Shown: positions 52,501 to 61,815, numbered from the stretch's first letter. The stretch is DNA of 64,000 nt from Xanthobacter agilis (GCF_021730435.1 NZ_JABWGX010000018.1:47397-111396), one strand, 5' to 3'. The notes: generated by a model not told the origin, from the letters alone. Translations and numbers: made by a program.

Positions 52501-53534
52501 GCGCCGCCGATCTGCTCCTCGGTTGGGATGTGGGCGGCGCCCACCTGAAGCGGGCGGTGCTGGACGCCTCCGGCCGCCTGCTCAAGGTGGACATGGCGCC
52601 GTGCGCCCTGTGGCTCGGCCTCGACCGGCTGGATGCCGCCCTCGCCGCCCTGCCGCCCGCCCCCGACGCGCCCTCGGTGGTCACCATGACCGGCGAACTG
52701 ACCGACCTGTGGCCGGACCGCATCACCGGCGTGGTGGGCCTCGCCGACGCGCTCGCCGCGCGGCTCGGCGAGGATACCCTCTTCTATGCGGGCCCCCAGG
52801 GGTTCGTGCCCCGGCAGGGTGCCCGCGCCAATGCGGAGAGCATCGCCTCCGCCAACTGGCACGCGACCGCCGCCGCGCTCGCCCTGCGGCTGCCGGCCGG
52901 GGTGCTGGTGGATATCGGCTCCACCACCAGCGACATCCTTTATTTTGCCGACGAACAAGTCCGCTCGCGCGGCTATACCGATTCGCAGCGCATGGTCGCG
53001 GGCGAGCTGCTCTATTCGGGCGTGGCGCGCACCCCCGCCATGGCGTTCGGCCCCACCCTGCCCTTCCGCGGCATTCATGTGCCGCTGATGATGGAATATT
53101 TCGCCAACATGGCGGATGTGCACCGGCTGACCGGTGAATTGCCGGAGCGGGCCGACCTGCACCCCGCCGCCGATGGCGGCGCCAAGACCCGCGAGGCCAG
53201 CGCCCGCCGCCTGCTGCGCATGGTGGGACGCGATCTCGGCCCATGCAGCCTCGAAGAGGCGGAAGCCCTGGCGGCCTACGCCTCGGAAGTGCAGGTGCAG
53301 CGCCTTCACAGCGCCCTTGCCCTGGTGATCAGCGCGCATCGCCTGCCGCCGGCGGTGCCACTGGTGGGCGCCGGGGTCGGCCGCTTCCTGGCCGCCAAGC
53401 TCGCCGCGCGCACGCAACGCTGGTATCTTGATGCCGGCCGCCTGTTGGCGGCCAACGACACGCTAGCCGGCGCGGCGGCGGATTGCGCACCCGCGGTCGC
53501 GGTGGCGCTGCTCGCCCGCAGACAGGGGCTTTAA
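52497..53534 (+). CDS. MfnF-like protein of H4MPT-linked C1 transfer (methylofuran synthesis)
   Basis: 345 residues of the ASKHA/hydantoinase-like fold: LLLGWDVGGAHLKRAVLDASG, VVTMTGELTDLWPDR, VLVDIGSTTSDILYFADEQV and a C-terminal ATG-type VPLVGAGVGRFLAAKLA. In archaea MfnF couples the aminomethylfuran unit to glutamyl-tyramine. Methylotroph homologues are annotated as H4MPT-linked C1 transfer proteins. It overlaps the MfnD-like gene by 4 bp, which supports a joint role in making the coenzyme of the Fhc complex. Confidence 0.87.
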   Translation: MSAADLLLGWDVGGAHLKRAVLDASGRLLKVDMAPCALWLGLDRLDAALAALPPAPDAPSVVTMTGELTDLWPDRITGVVGLADALAARLGEDTLFYAGPQGFVPRQGARANAESIASANWHATAAALALRLPAGVLVDIGSTTSDILYFADEQVRSRGYTDSQRMVAGELLYSGVARTPAMAFGPTLPFRGIHVPLMMEYFANMADVHRLTGELPERADLHPAADGGAKTREASARRLLRMVGRDLGPCSLEEAEALAAYASEVQVQRLHSALALVISAHRLPPAVPLVGAGVGRFLAAKLAARTQRWYLDAGRLLAANDTLAGAAADCAPAVAVALLARRQGL

Positions 53535-53589
53535 GCGGGGCGCGAGGGTGGCCCCGGCGTTGCGGCGCGGCGGAGAGACTCGTAGGCTA

Positions 53590-53613
53590 GGGGACCGGCC
53601 TTTGGTCCCCTTT
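53590..53613 (+). terminator. Intrinsic terminator of the mtdB-mch operon
   Basis: GGGGACC (53590-53596) and GGTCCCC (53604-53610) followed by TTT, between the MfnF-like gene and pepP. Confidence 0.65.
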
Positions 53614-53631
53614 GCAGATCCTCACGTCCCC

Positions 53632-55479
53632 ATGACCCTTCATCATCAAAACCCTCGCCATTTCAAAGCCATATTCCAGAGCTTCGACGACCTCGCCGAT
53701 GGGGCCGAAGGTCCTGCCCGGCTGGCGGATCTTCGGGCCGAACTGACCCGGCGCGGGCTCGACGGTTACATCGTGCCGCGGGCCGACGCCCACCAGAACG
53801 AATATGTGCCGCCGCGCGAGGAGCGCCTCGCCTGGCTCTGCGGCTTCACCGGCTCCGCCGGCCTCCTGGTGGTGCTCAAGGACAAAGCCGCTCTGTTCGT
53901 GGACGGTCGCTACACCTTGCAGGCCCCGGCGCAGGTGGACACTGGCGCCTTCACGGTGGTGCCGCTGGCGCAGCTCAAGCCGGAACAGTGGCTGGAAACC
54001 CATCTCCCCAAGGGCGCGACCCTCGGCTTCGATCCCTGGCGCACCACCCTCGATGGACGCGAGCGCTTCGCCAAGGCGGTGGCGGCGGCGGGCGGCATCC
54101 TGGTGCCGGTTCCCGAAGACCCCTTCGATGCCATCTGGCGCGACCGGCCGGAACCGCCGCGGGCCGCGGTCCGCCTGCTCGACCTCGCCATTGCCGGCGA
54201 GGACACGCCCTCCAAGCTGCGGCGGGTGCAGGAAAGCCTTGCCGAGCAGAAGCTCGACGGCGCGCTCATCTCCGATCCCCACGGCACCGCGTGGCTGTTC
54301 AATATCCGCGGCGCCGACGTGGATCACACGCCATTGCCGCTCGCCTGGTGCATCGTGCCCACGAGCGGCCTACCGCACCTGTTCGTGGAGCATGCCAAGC
54401 TCTCGCACCCGGTCCGCGAGGTACTCGGCGCCCACGCGCACATTCATACCACCGCCGACCTGGAAGCGACCCTCGCCGCGCTCGCGACGGGGCGCGCCCT
54501 GCGGGTGGATCAGGCCACCGCGCCGGTGCACCTCGCCCAGATCATCGAAGGGGCCGGCGGGACCGTGAACAAGGGGGCGGACCCCATCGGTCTGCTCAAG
54601 GCCCGCAAGAACCCGGCGGAGATCGCCGGCATGCGCGAGGCCCATGTGCGCGACGCCGTGGCGCTGACGCGCTTTCTCGCCTGGTTCGAATTTGAGGCGG
54701 CGTCGGGCACCCTCACCGAAATCGACGCCGTGGAAGCGCTGGAGACGTTCCGCCGCGACACCGGCGAATTGTCCGACATTTCTTTCCCCACCATCGCGGG
54801 CGCGGGCGAAAATGGCGCCATCGTGCACTATCGGGTGACGCGGGCCACCAACCGCACCATCCATCCCCACGAGCTGTTCCTGCTCGATTCCGGCGCCCAA
54901 TATCCCGACGGCACCACGGACGTGACGCGAACCCTCGCCGTGGGCATGCCTTCCGAGGAGATGCGGACCCGCTACACGCTGGTGCTGAAGGGCCACCTCG
55001 CGCTCACCCACGCCGTGTTCCCGAAGGGGATCACCGGGGCTCAGCTCGACCCCTTCGCGCGACAGTTCCTATGGGCGGCGGGGCTCGATTTCGATCACGG
55101 CACCGGCCACGGCGTCGGTGCCGGCCTGTCCGTGCACGAGGGGCCGGCGCGCATCTCCCAGCTCGGCCATGTACCGCTCGAAGCGGGCATGATCCTGTCC
55201 AACGAGCCCGGCTATTACAAGACCGGGGCCTATGGCATCCGCATCGAAAATCTGGTGCTGGTGGAGCCGCGTTCCGTGCCGGGCGCGGAGAAGCCCTGCC
55301 TCGGCTTCACCACGCTGACCCTGGTGCCCTACGACCGCAAGCTGATCGACCTCAGCCTCATCACCGTGGCCGAGCGCGGCGCCATCGACGCCTATCACCG
55401 CCTGGTGCGCAACGCGCTGTCGCCGCTTCTGGCCGGCGACGACCTCGCCTGGCTCATCCGCGCCACCGCGCCCCTGTGA
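53632..55479 (+). CDS. pepP: Xaa-Pro aminopeptidase (M24 family, aminopeptidase P)
   Basis: 615 residues, matching the long three-domain aminopeptidase P type. Removes N-terminal residues preceding proline. The two N-terminal creatinase-like domains contain VPRADAHQNEYVPPREERL and WLCGFTGSAG; the C-terminal pita-bread domain has the dimetal ligands DSGAQYPDGTTDVTR, HGTGHGVGAGLSVHEGP, LSNEPGYY and IRIENLVLV. Cytoplasmic. ATG 53632 is chosen since the longer frame has no similarity. Convergent with the oligopeptide ABC operon, which makes a role in using imported peptides sensible. Confidence 0.95.
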   Translation: MTLHHQNPRHFKAIFQSFDDLADGAEGPARLADLRAELTRRGLDGYIVPRADAHQNEYVPPREERLAWLCGFTGSAGLLVVLKDKAALFVDGRYTLQAPAQVDTGAFTVVPLAQLKPEQWLETHLPKGATLGFDPWRTTLDGRERFAKAVAAAGGILVPVPEDPFDAIWRDRPEPPRAAVRLLDLAIAGEDTPSKLRRVQESLAEQKLDGALISDPHGTAWLFNIRGADVDHTPLPLAWCIVPTSGLPHLFVEHAKLSHPVREVLGAHAHIHTTADLEATLAALATGRALRVDQATAPVHLAQIIEGAGGTVNKGADPIGLLKARKNPAEIAGMREAHVRDAVALTRFLAWFEFEAASGTLTEIDAVEALETFRRDTGELSDISFPTIAGAGENGAIVHYRVTRATNRTIHPHELFLLDSGAQYPDGTTDVTRTLAVGMPSEEMRTRYTLVLKGHLALTHAVFPKGITGAQLDPFARQFLWAAGLDFDHGTGHGVGAGLSVHEGPARISQLGHVPLEAGMILSNEPGYYKTGAYGIRIENLVLVEPRSVPGAEKPCLGFTTLTLVPYDRKLIDLSLITVAERGAIDAYHRLVRNALSPLLAGDDLAWLIRATAPL

Positions 55480-55487
55480 CGACCGAA

Positions 55488-55510
55488 GGCGGGCGCGCCC
55501 CGCGCCCGCC
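55488..55510. terminator. Terminator between pepP and the ABC operon
   Basis: GGCGGGCGCG (55488-55497) and CGCGCCCGCC (55501-55510) form a perfect 10-bp stem between convergent genes. Confidence 0.7.
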
Positions 55511-55602
55511 GGTCTTCGCTCAAGCCCGCGCGGCGCCTGCGGCGACCCATCCGGCATCGGCCGGAAACCAGGGCCGACGGGCAAGGCGCGGAGCGCCCAC
55601 CG

Positions 55603-57312
55603 TCAGAGCGGCGGGTGGGGAATGGCGGCGATAAGGGAGCGGGTATAATCGTGCCGCGGCGCGCCCAGCACCTGATCGCAGGCGCCCTCCTCCACGATCC
55701 GCCCGCCCTTCATCACAATCACCCGTGCGCACAGAAGCTTCACCACCGCAAGATCGTGGGACACGAACAGATAGCTCATGCCGAGCTTGTCCTTCAGGTC
55801 CACCAGCAGGTTCAGCACCACCGCCTGCACCGACACATCGAGCGCGGCCGTCGGCTCGTCCAAGACCAAGAGGTCGGGCGAGACCGCGATGGCGCGGGCG
55901 ATGCCCACGCGCGCCTTCTGCCCACCGGAGAGCTGATGGGGGAAACGGTCGAGCAGATGGGCCGGCAGCCCGCACAGCGCCGCCAGCTCCTCCACCCGCG
56001 CCCCGATCTCCGCCTTGGGCATCGGCCCGCCCTCCCCGCCCGCGCCCAGGCGCAACAGCGGATCGGCGATGGCGCGGCGGGCGGTGAAGCGGGGATTGAG
56101 GCTGTCGGTGGCGTCCTGGAACACCATCTGCAGCCGCCCGCGCAGGGGTGAGCGGGCGAATTTGGCGGCGGGGGTGGCCCCCACATCCACCCCATCGAAG
56201 CGGATGGTGCCGGAGGTTGGGTCCAGCAGGCGCATGATGATGGCCGAGGTGGTGGACTTGCCGCAGCCCGACTCCCCCACCAGCCCGACGCTCTCGCCCC
56301 GCCCCACCGTGAAGGAGATGCCGTCCACCGCGCGGAACACGCCCGAGCGCGCCGACTTCAACGGATATTCCTTCACCAGCCTGTCGACCACGAGCAGCGG
56401 CGTGCGATCCTTCGCCACCGCGAGCGGGGCGGCGGGGGCACGCGGGGCTTCATCCTCGGGCAGCAGGTCGCGCACGCTGGCGCAGCCGTGGGGCGTCGCC
56501 TTGAGCAGCTTCTTCGTATAGGCGTGCCGCGGATTGCGGAACAGCTCCAGGGCGGGCGCGGATTCCACCACCTCGCCGCTTTTCATCACGATCAGATGGT
56601 CGCAATAGGTCGCCGCCAGCCCCAGGTCGTGGGTGATGAGGATCATGGCCATGCCGCGCGCCCGCGTCAGCTCGGCCACCAGGTCCATCACCGCCTTCTG
56701 GGTGGTCACGTCGAGCCCGGTGGTGGGCTCGTCGGCGATCAGCAGCTGCGGCCGACAGGCGAGCGCCAGGGCGATCACGATGCGCTGGCACATGCCGCCC
56801 GACAGCTCGAACGGATAGGCATGGTAGCGTTCCCGCGGATTGTTGATCCGCACCGCCGTCAACGCCTCGATCGCCTTCTCATAGGCATTGGAGCGGTCGG
56901 CCTGCACATGCTGGCGCAGCACATCCTCAATCTGGTGGCCGACCTTGCGGATGGGGTCGAGGGCGGCGCGGGGGTTCTGGAAGATCATGGAAATCTCCCG
57001 GCCCCGGATATCGCGCATGGTGCGCTCGGAGGCGGCCGCGATATCCATGCCGTCGAAGCCGATGCCGCCGCCGGCGATCACCCCGGCCGCATCCAGGATG
57101 CGCATGAGCGCATAGGAGGTGACCGACTTGCCGGACCCCGATTCGCCCACGATGCCGAGGGTCCGCCCCTTCTCCAGGGTGAAGCTGACATGGCGCACCG
57201 CATGAACGGTGCCGTTGCGGGTCTTGAAGTCCACGCTGAGGTCGCGCACGTCCACGAAGGCGGCGGGGGAGAAGCCGGTTGGGGAAACAACGGTCGGAGA
57301 AACGGCGGTCAT
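55603..57312 (-). CDS. Oligopeptide/dipeptide ABC transporter, fused double ATPase
   Basis: 569 residues containing two complete ABC ATPase domains (DppD-DppF type fused). First half: GESGSGKSVTSYALM, signature LSGGMCQRIVIALAL, LLIADEPTTGLD. Second half: GESGCGKSTTSAIIM, LSGGQKARVGIARAI, LLVLDEPTAALD. Each half ends with the peptide-transporter element (for example YTKKLLKATPHG). Powers the two permeases upstream in the same operon. Fusion of the two ATPases is common in Rhizobiales. Last gene of the SBP-permease-permease-ATPase operon. Confidence 0.95.
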   Translation of the reverse strand: MTAVSPTVVSPTGFSPAAFVDVRDLSVDFKTRNGTVHAVRHVSFTLEKGRTLGIVGESGSGKSVTSYALMRILDAAGVIAGGGIGFDGMDIAAASERTMRDIRGREISMIFQNPRAALDPIRKVGHQIEDVLRQHVQADRSNAYEKAIEALTAVRINNPRERYHAYPFELSGGMCQRIVIALALACRPQLLIADEPTTGLDVTTQKAVMDLVAELTRARGMAMILITHDLGLAATYCDHLIVMKSGEVVESAPALELFRNPRHAYTKKLLKATPHGCASVRDLLPEDEAPRAPAAPLAVAKDRTPLLVVDRLVKEYPLKSARSGVFRAVDGISFTVGRGESVGLVGESGCGKSTTSAIIMRLLDPTSGTIRFDGVDVGATPAAKFARSPLRGRLQMVFQDATDSLNPRFTARRAIADPLLRLGAGGEGGPMPKAEIGARVEELAALCGLPAHLLDRFPHQLSGGQKARVGIARAIAVSPDLLVLDEPTAALDVSVQAVVLNLLVDLKDKLGMSYLFVSHDLAVVKLLCARVIVMKGGRIVEEGACDQVLGAPRHDYTRSLIAAIPHPPL

Positions 57313-57322
57313 GGCATCCTCC

Positions 57323-58231
57323 TCAACTGCGGGCGCGCGGGTCGACGATGTCGCGCAACCCGTCGCCCAGCATGTTGAAGGTGAAGACCGCGAGCATCAG
57401 CGCCGCGCCCGGAAACAGGGCCAGCCACCACTCGCCGGAGACGATGAAGCGCGCCCCCTCCGCCACCATGATGCCCCACTCCGGGGTCGGCGGGCGCACG
57501 CCCAGGCCGATGAAGGACAGGCCCGCCGCATTGAGGATCGCCCAGCCGAGATTGAGCGAGATCTGCACCATCATGGGCGGCAGGGCGTTGGGGAAGATCT
57601 GGGTGGCGAGGATGGACAGGTCCGAATGGCCGCTGAGGCGCGCCGCCTGCACGAAGCCGGCCTCGCGGCGGATGTTCACCTCGGTGCGGCTCAAGCGGGC
57701 ATAGAAGGGCAGGTTCACGATGGCGGTGGCAAGCACGATGTTGCCCACCGAATTGCCCAGCGCCGCCACGATGCCCATGGCGAGCACGAACAACGGAAAC
57801 GCCATGACGGTGTCGAGCACGCGGGAGACGATGCGATCAGTCCAGCCGCCGTAGAAGCCGGCGAGGGAGCCCAGAACCGCGCCCCCCGCGAACGACAGCG
57901 CCACCGCCGCGACGGAAATCACAAGGTCAAGCCGGGTCGCAACCACCACGCGGGAGAAAACATCGCGTCCCAGGTCATCGGTGCCGAACCAATGCTGGAG
58001 CGAGGGTGGCATCAAGGCGCTGGCGGCGTCGGTGGCAAGCGGATTGTGGGGCACCACCAGCGGCCCCAGCACCGCCGCGACCAGGAACAAGGCCAGAAGG
58101 ACGAACGCCAGGAGGGTCATCGGGTTCGCCCGCAGCACATAAAGCATGTGCCGCAACAGGCCGCCGGGCGCGGGCGCGAGGGCGGGAACAGCCATCGGCA
58201 TCAGGTCTTTCGCTTGGTCCATGGCACTCAT
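57323..58231 (-). CDS. Oligopeptide ABC transporter permease, DppC type
   Basis: 302 residues. N-terminal helix TLLAFVLLALFLVAAVLGPLVV, periplasmic GTDDLGRDVFSRVVVATRLDL, and the BPD-transport loop EAGFVQAARLSGHSDLSILATQIFPN; further helices follow to DPRARS. The GTDxxGRDxxSR motif is typical of DppC/OppC. Start at ATG 58231 overlaps the upstream permease stop by 4 bp; the next ATG at 58222 is also possible. Confidence 0.95.
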   Translation of the reverse strand: MSAMDQAKDLMPMAVPALAPAPGGLLRHMLYVLRANPMTLLAFVLLALFLVAAVLGPLVVPHNPLATDAASALMPPSLQHWFGTDDLGRDVFSRVVVATRLDLVISVAAVALSFAGGAVLGSLAGFYGGWTDRIVSRVLDTVMAFPLFVLAMGIVAALGNSVGNIVLATAIVNLPFYARLSRTEVNIRREAGFVQAARLSGHSDLSILATQIFPNALPPMMVQISLNLGWAILNAAGLSFIGLGVRPPTPEWGIMVAEGARFIVSGEWWLALFPGAALMLAVFTFNMLGDGLRDIVDPRARS

Positions 58232-59253
58232 CCGTCGAAGCCGACGCGTGGATCGATCAGCGTGTAGGACAGATCGATCAGAAGGTTGATGACGACGAAC
58301 AAGATCGCCATGACCAGCACGAACCCCTGCACGGCGGCATAATCGGAGACCACCAGCGCCTCGACCGCATAGGAGCCGATGCCCGGCCAAGCGAACACCT
58401 TCTCCACCAGCACATTGGCGCCGAGCGCGAACGAGAACACCATGCCGAAGGTGGTGACGACCGGCAGCAGCGCGTTGCGCAGCGCGGAGCCGAGCAGGAT
58501 CTTGCGCCGCGACAGCCCCGCCGCCCGCGCGGTGCGGATGAAATCACTGGCCAGCACCTGCAGCATGGCGGCCCGCGTCATGCGGGCGAGGGGCGCCAGC
58601 GTGAAGATGGCCAGCGTCACCGCCGGCAGCACCAATTGGCCGAGGGCGGCGCTCGCCGTCTCCCCGTCACCGGCGAGGAGCGCGTCGATGACGAAGAAGC
58701 CGGTGACCGGCGACGGCGAGATATAAGCAAAGTCGAGCCGCCCGATGGGCGCGGGCGCAACCCCGAGCTGGTAGTAGAACACATAGACCAGGGCGAGCCC
58801 GGTGAAGAACACCGGCAACGACACGCCCGCCGTCACCACCGCGCGGCACACGTGATCCACCATCGTGTTCTGCCGCGTCGCCGCCAGGATGCCAAGCGGC
58901 ATGGCGATGGCAAGCGACAGAAGCAGCGCCGACAGCGTCAGCTCCAGCGATGCCGGCAACCGGGTGAGGATGTCCGACAGCACCGTCTGGCCGGTGGAGA
59001 TGGACTGCCCAAGGTTTCCGGTGGCGAGGTCTTGCAGATAGCGCGCAAACTGGGCCGGCAGCGGCTGGTCGAGACCGAGCGCCGCGCGCACCTGGGCGAT
59101 GGATTCGGGGGTCGCGGCGGGACCTGCGAAATAGGCGGCCGGATCGCCCGGCAGCGCCCGCGTGAGAAGGAAGGTAACGACGATCACGCCGAACAGCGTG
59201 GGAATCGCCTGCGCAAAGCGTTTCAGGACGATCACGGTCCTCGACGAGGTCAT
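58228..59253 (-). CDS. Oligopeptide ABC transporter permease, DppB type
   Basis: 341 residues. FAQAIPTLFGVIVVTFLLTRALPGDPAAYF at the N-terminus is a DppB/OppB hallmark; the cytoplasmic loop FIRTARAAGLSRRKILLGSALRNALLPVV is the ATPase contact. ATG 59253 has GGGAG seven bases upstream; a GTG at 59259 is in frame. Lies 75 bp after the binding-protein gene, past a hairpin. Confidence 0.95.
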   Translation of the reverse strand: MTSSRTVIVLKRFAQAIPTLFGVIVVTFLLTRALPGDPAAYFAGPAATPESIAQVRAALGLDQPLPAQFARYLQDLATGNLGQSISTGQTVLSDILTRLPASLELTLSALLLSLAIAMPLGILAATRQNTMVDHVCRAVVTAGVSLPVFFTGLALVYVFYYQLGVAPAPIGRLDFAYISPSPVTGFFVIDALLAGDGETASAALGQLVLPAVTLAIFTLAPLARMTRAAMLQVLASDFIRTARAAGLSRRKILLGSALRNALLPVVTTFGMVFSFALGANVLVEKVFAWPGIGSYAVEALVVSDYAAVQGFVLVMAILFVVINLLIDLSYTLIDPRVGFDG

Positions 59254-59280
59254 CGCCACGCTCCCTGTTTCGGTGACACG

Positions 59281-59307
59281 CGGCCGGACCCCGAACAGGT
59301 CCGGCCG
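59281..59307 (-). terminator. Hairpin between the peptide-binding protein and permease genes
   Basis: CGGCCGGACC (59281-59290) and GGTCCGGCCG (59298-59307) form a perfect 10-bp stem. Such hairpins keep binding-protein mRNA more abundant than permease mRNA. Confidence 0.7.
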
Positions 59308-59328
59308 AATTCGATCAGGACTTGTCGA

Positions 59329-60939
59329 TCAGGACTTGGTGAGGGGCCGGGCATCGGGCTGGCGGTGGAACCAGTATTCATAGCCGCCGATCTTGGGCGT
59401 CATGGCCGAGGACAGGGCCGGCTGATACAAGGGGATGCGCGGCACGTCCTCATAGACGATATCGATCAGCCGCTTGATGTTGGGCGCGTAGGCGGGATCG
59501 GTGAGCGGCAGGTCGAGGGTCTCCTTCACCAGCTTCACCACTTCCGGATTCTCATAATTGGATGAGTTGAAGATGGTGCCCGGCATATAGGCCCAGAAGA
59601 AATAATAATCAGGATAGTTCAGCCACCCGCCGAAATCGTCGAGGTGCATCGGCAGCCGCTTTTCCACCGAGGCGGCGGTGCGCCAATTGGCGCCGGGGAT
59701 CTTCTCGATGGGCGCCTTGATACCGATCTTGGCGAGGCTCTCCTGAATCAGGAGCGCGGTGGGCTCCATCCAGGCGGAGAGGTCGAGATTGATGAAGAAC
59801 GGCACCGTGAAGCCGTCCTTGTATCCGGCCTCGGCCAGCAGCGCCTTCGCCTTCTCCAGGTCCAGCTTATAGGTCGAAGGCTGGGGCCAGGCGATGCCCT
59901 CCAGCTTGTCCGCGCCCCACATGGGCACGCCGGCCCCATAGGCGGCGGTCTTGAAGATGGCCTCGTACGGCACCGCATAGGCGATCGCCTGGCGCACGCG
60001 CTTGTCCTTGAACGGTTCGAAATTCTCGTTCAGCGCCAGCACATAAAGGCAGTTCTCGATGGGCGTGGACACCACCTTGGCCTTGCCGGAAGCGGCCAGC
60101 TCCTTGGCATCCTTGTCCGGGATGTTGAACACGAGGTCCACGTCGCCGCGCTCGATCAGCGCCCGGCGGGTGGCGGCGGAGGGAATTTCGCGCATGATGA
60201 CGCGTCTGGCCTGAGGCAGCTTGCCCGAGGTCCACTTGTCGTTGCGGGCATAGATGACCTGCTGTCCGGGCTCCCAGCGCTCCACCACGAACGCGCCCGA
60301 TCCAGCGGTGTTGCGATGGAGATATTCCGCCGCCCAGGGGTCTTCGGCGGTAGCGTGGGCCTTCGCCACCTTGGAATTGATGATGAAGGGCACCGGCACC
60401 GCGAGATCCGGCAAGGTGAGCTTCGATGCGCGGGGCAAGGTGATCTTGAAGGTCTTGTCGTCCACCACCTCGAACTGCTCCGGCTTTTCCAGAAGCCCAG
60501 CCTTCATCTGGGTGGTGGGAAAGCCGCCGAGGCTCACGGCCCGGTCGAGGGACCACTTCACGTCCTGCGCCGTCACCGGCGTGCCGTCGGCGAACACCGC
60601 GTTGGGCCGCAGCTTGAAGATGAGGGTCTTGCCGTCGTCGCTCACGGTCCAGCTCTCGGCAAGATCAGGCTCGATGACGCTGGAATCGTAGCTCAGGCTG
60701 CCGTCCGGCAAGGTCTTGGTACCGAACTTCACCAGCCGGTCATAGGCGTTGACCGCCACCTGATAGCTGGCGCGATTGGTGCCCTGCCGGTGCAGGTCCA
60801 GGGAATTGATGGTGGCGCCGGTGGCCACCACGATGGTGTCGGCGGGCGCCGCCGCCGCAGGCAGGATGCGCACAAGAGGCATGACCCCGGCCCCAAGGGC
60901 GACGGCGACCGTGGACTTCAGGAACTCCCTGCGCTGCAT
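59329..60939 (-). CDS. Peptide ABC transporter substrate-binding protein, Tat-exported
   Basis: 536 residues, family 5 solute-binding protein (DppA/OppA type). Tat leader RREFLKSTVAVALGAGV. Family marks: LAESWTVSDDGKTLIFKLRPNAVFADGTPVTAQDVKWSLDRA (lengthy block around residue 95-135), the RQAIAYAVPYEAIF helix and the WLNYPDYYFFW segment. Peptide or other small organic solutes could be the ligand. Upstream lie a sigma-54-type promoter and candidate GntR operator. A 14-bp tandem duplication covers its stop codon. Confidence 0.93.
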   Translation of the reverse strand: MQRREFLKSTVAVALGAGVMPLVRILPAAAAPADTIVVATGATINSLDLHRQGTNRASYQVAVNAYDRLVKFGTKTLPDGSLSYDSSVIEPDLAESWTVSDDGKTLIFKLRPNAVFADGTPVTAQDVKWSLDRAVSLGGFPTTQMKAGLLEKPEQFEVVDDKTFKITLPRASKLTLPDLAVPVPFIINSKVAKAHATAEDPWAAEYLHRNTAGSGAFVVERWEPGQQVIYARNDKWTSGKLPQARRVIMREIPSAATRRALIERGDVDLVFNIPDKDAKELAASGKAKVVSTPIENCLYVLALNENFEPFKDKRVRQAIAYAVPYEAIFKTAAYGAGVPMWGADKLEGIAWPQPSTYKLDLEKAKALLAEAGYKDGFTVPFFINLDLSAWMEPTALLIQESLAKIGIKAPIEKIPGANWRTAASVEKRLPMHLDDFGGWLNYPDYYFFWAYMPGTIFNSSNYENPEVVKLVKETLDLPLTDPAYAPNIKRLIDIVYEDVPRIPLYQPALSSAMTPKIGGYEYWFHRQPDARPLTKS

Positions 60940-60970
60940 GGGGCTCGTCCTTCATGGTAAGCCAGGATTG

Positions 60971-60989
60971 GATGCAAAATTACATGCAA
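60971..60989 (-). promoter_or_regulatory. Candidate GntR operator before the peptide ABC operon
   Basis: On the minus strand TTGCATG and TTGCATC occur 12 bp apart, the first in near-palindromic TTGCATGTAA. They overlap the expected start point of the sigma-54 promoter, a good place for repression by the FadR-type regulator encoded just upstream. Confidence 0.45.
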
Positions 60990-60997
60990 TCTAAGAA

Positions 60998-61013
60998 AGC
61001 AATATTTATGCCA
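60998..61013 (-). promoter_or_regulatory. Sigma-54 (-24/-12) promoter of the peptide ABC operon
   Basis: Minus strand reads TGGCATAAATATTGCT: TGGCA and TTGCT with GG and GC ten bases apart, a full match to the core. It points to the binding-protein gene, 59 bases upstream of its ATG. The needed activator is probably NtrC-like, but no clear site for one is seen. Confidence 0.7.
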
Positions 61014-61119
61014 TTTTTAATACCCAGAGAATCCCGCCACCCCGGCTTCCAAGGTCCCCACCCTTAGCGACTCTGCCTATCTGCGCACCAATTGCCCTCA
61101 GATTATGCAGATCGTCCCT

Positions 61120-61815
61120 TCACGACAGGGCGCGGAACGGTCGCCGGGACACCATGGCCGCTGAGACGTCCTTCACGGTGAGAATGTGCGCCTTCATGGC
61201 CGCATAGGCTGCACCACCATCCCCGAGGGAGATGGCGTCCACCACCCGGCAATGCTCCTGATGGGACGCGCGCACCCGATCGGGGATGCGGAACTGTGCC
61301 CGGCGGAAGTGGAACACGCGGCGCCGCGCGTCCAGAGCGATCTCCACCAGCGCGGGATTATGGGTCCCGTCATAGATGAGCTGATGAAACCGACTGTTCA
61401 GCTCGTCGTAGCCAGCGGCGTCCCCCGCCTCCACCAGGGCCGCGGCCTCCCCATGCAGGGCGATCAGCACCGCTCTTTCATCCGGCGACATGCGCTCGGC
61501 GGCGAAGCGGGCGCAGGCGCCTTCCAGCTCCGCCATCACCTCGAACAATTGCAGCAACCGCTCCTGGGACTGCTGCAAGACCACCACCCCGCGATGGGGC
61601 CGGCGCTCCACCAGCCCGAGCACCGAGAGCTGGCTGAGCACCTCCCGCACCGGCGTGCGCGACACCTCGAAGCGATCCGCCAGCGCCTGCTCGTCCAGCT
61701 TCACCCCCGGCCCGAGCACGCCGGTGACAATCTCGTCGGAGAGGATCCGCCGCAGCTGATCCACGATCAGCTCACGCTTCTCATCCCCCTTCCCCGCGCG
61801 GGGCGTCTGCGACAT
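61120..61815 (-). CDS. GntR-family regulator, FadR/FCD subfamily
   Basis: 231 residues. Winged-helix N-terminus: LIVDQLRRILSDEIVTGVLGPG, DEQALADRFEVSRTPVREVLSQL, GLVERRPHRGVVV. The FCD ligand domain follows with metal-type residues in DELNSRFHQLIYDGTHNPAL and RASHQEHCRVVDAI. ATG 61815 fits the family start; ATG 61824 adds three residues. Located directly upstream of the peptide ABC operon in the same direction, so it probably controls that operon or the AEC carrier. The ligand is unknown. Confidence 0.92.
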   Translation of the reverse strand: MSQTPRAGKGDEKRELIVDQLRRILSDEIVTGVLGPGVKLDEQALADRFEVSRTPVREVLSQLSVLGLVERRPHRGVVVLQQSQERLLQLFEVMAELEGACARFAAERMSPDERAVLIALHGEAAALVEAGDAAGYDELNSRFHQLIYDGTHNPALVEIALDARRRVFHFRRAQFRIPDRVRASHQEHCRVVDAISLGDGGAAYAAMKAHILTVKDVSAAMVSRRPFRALS

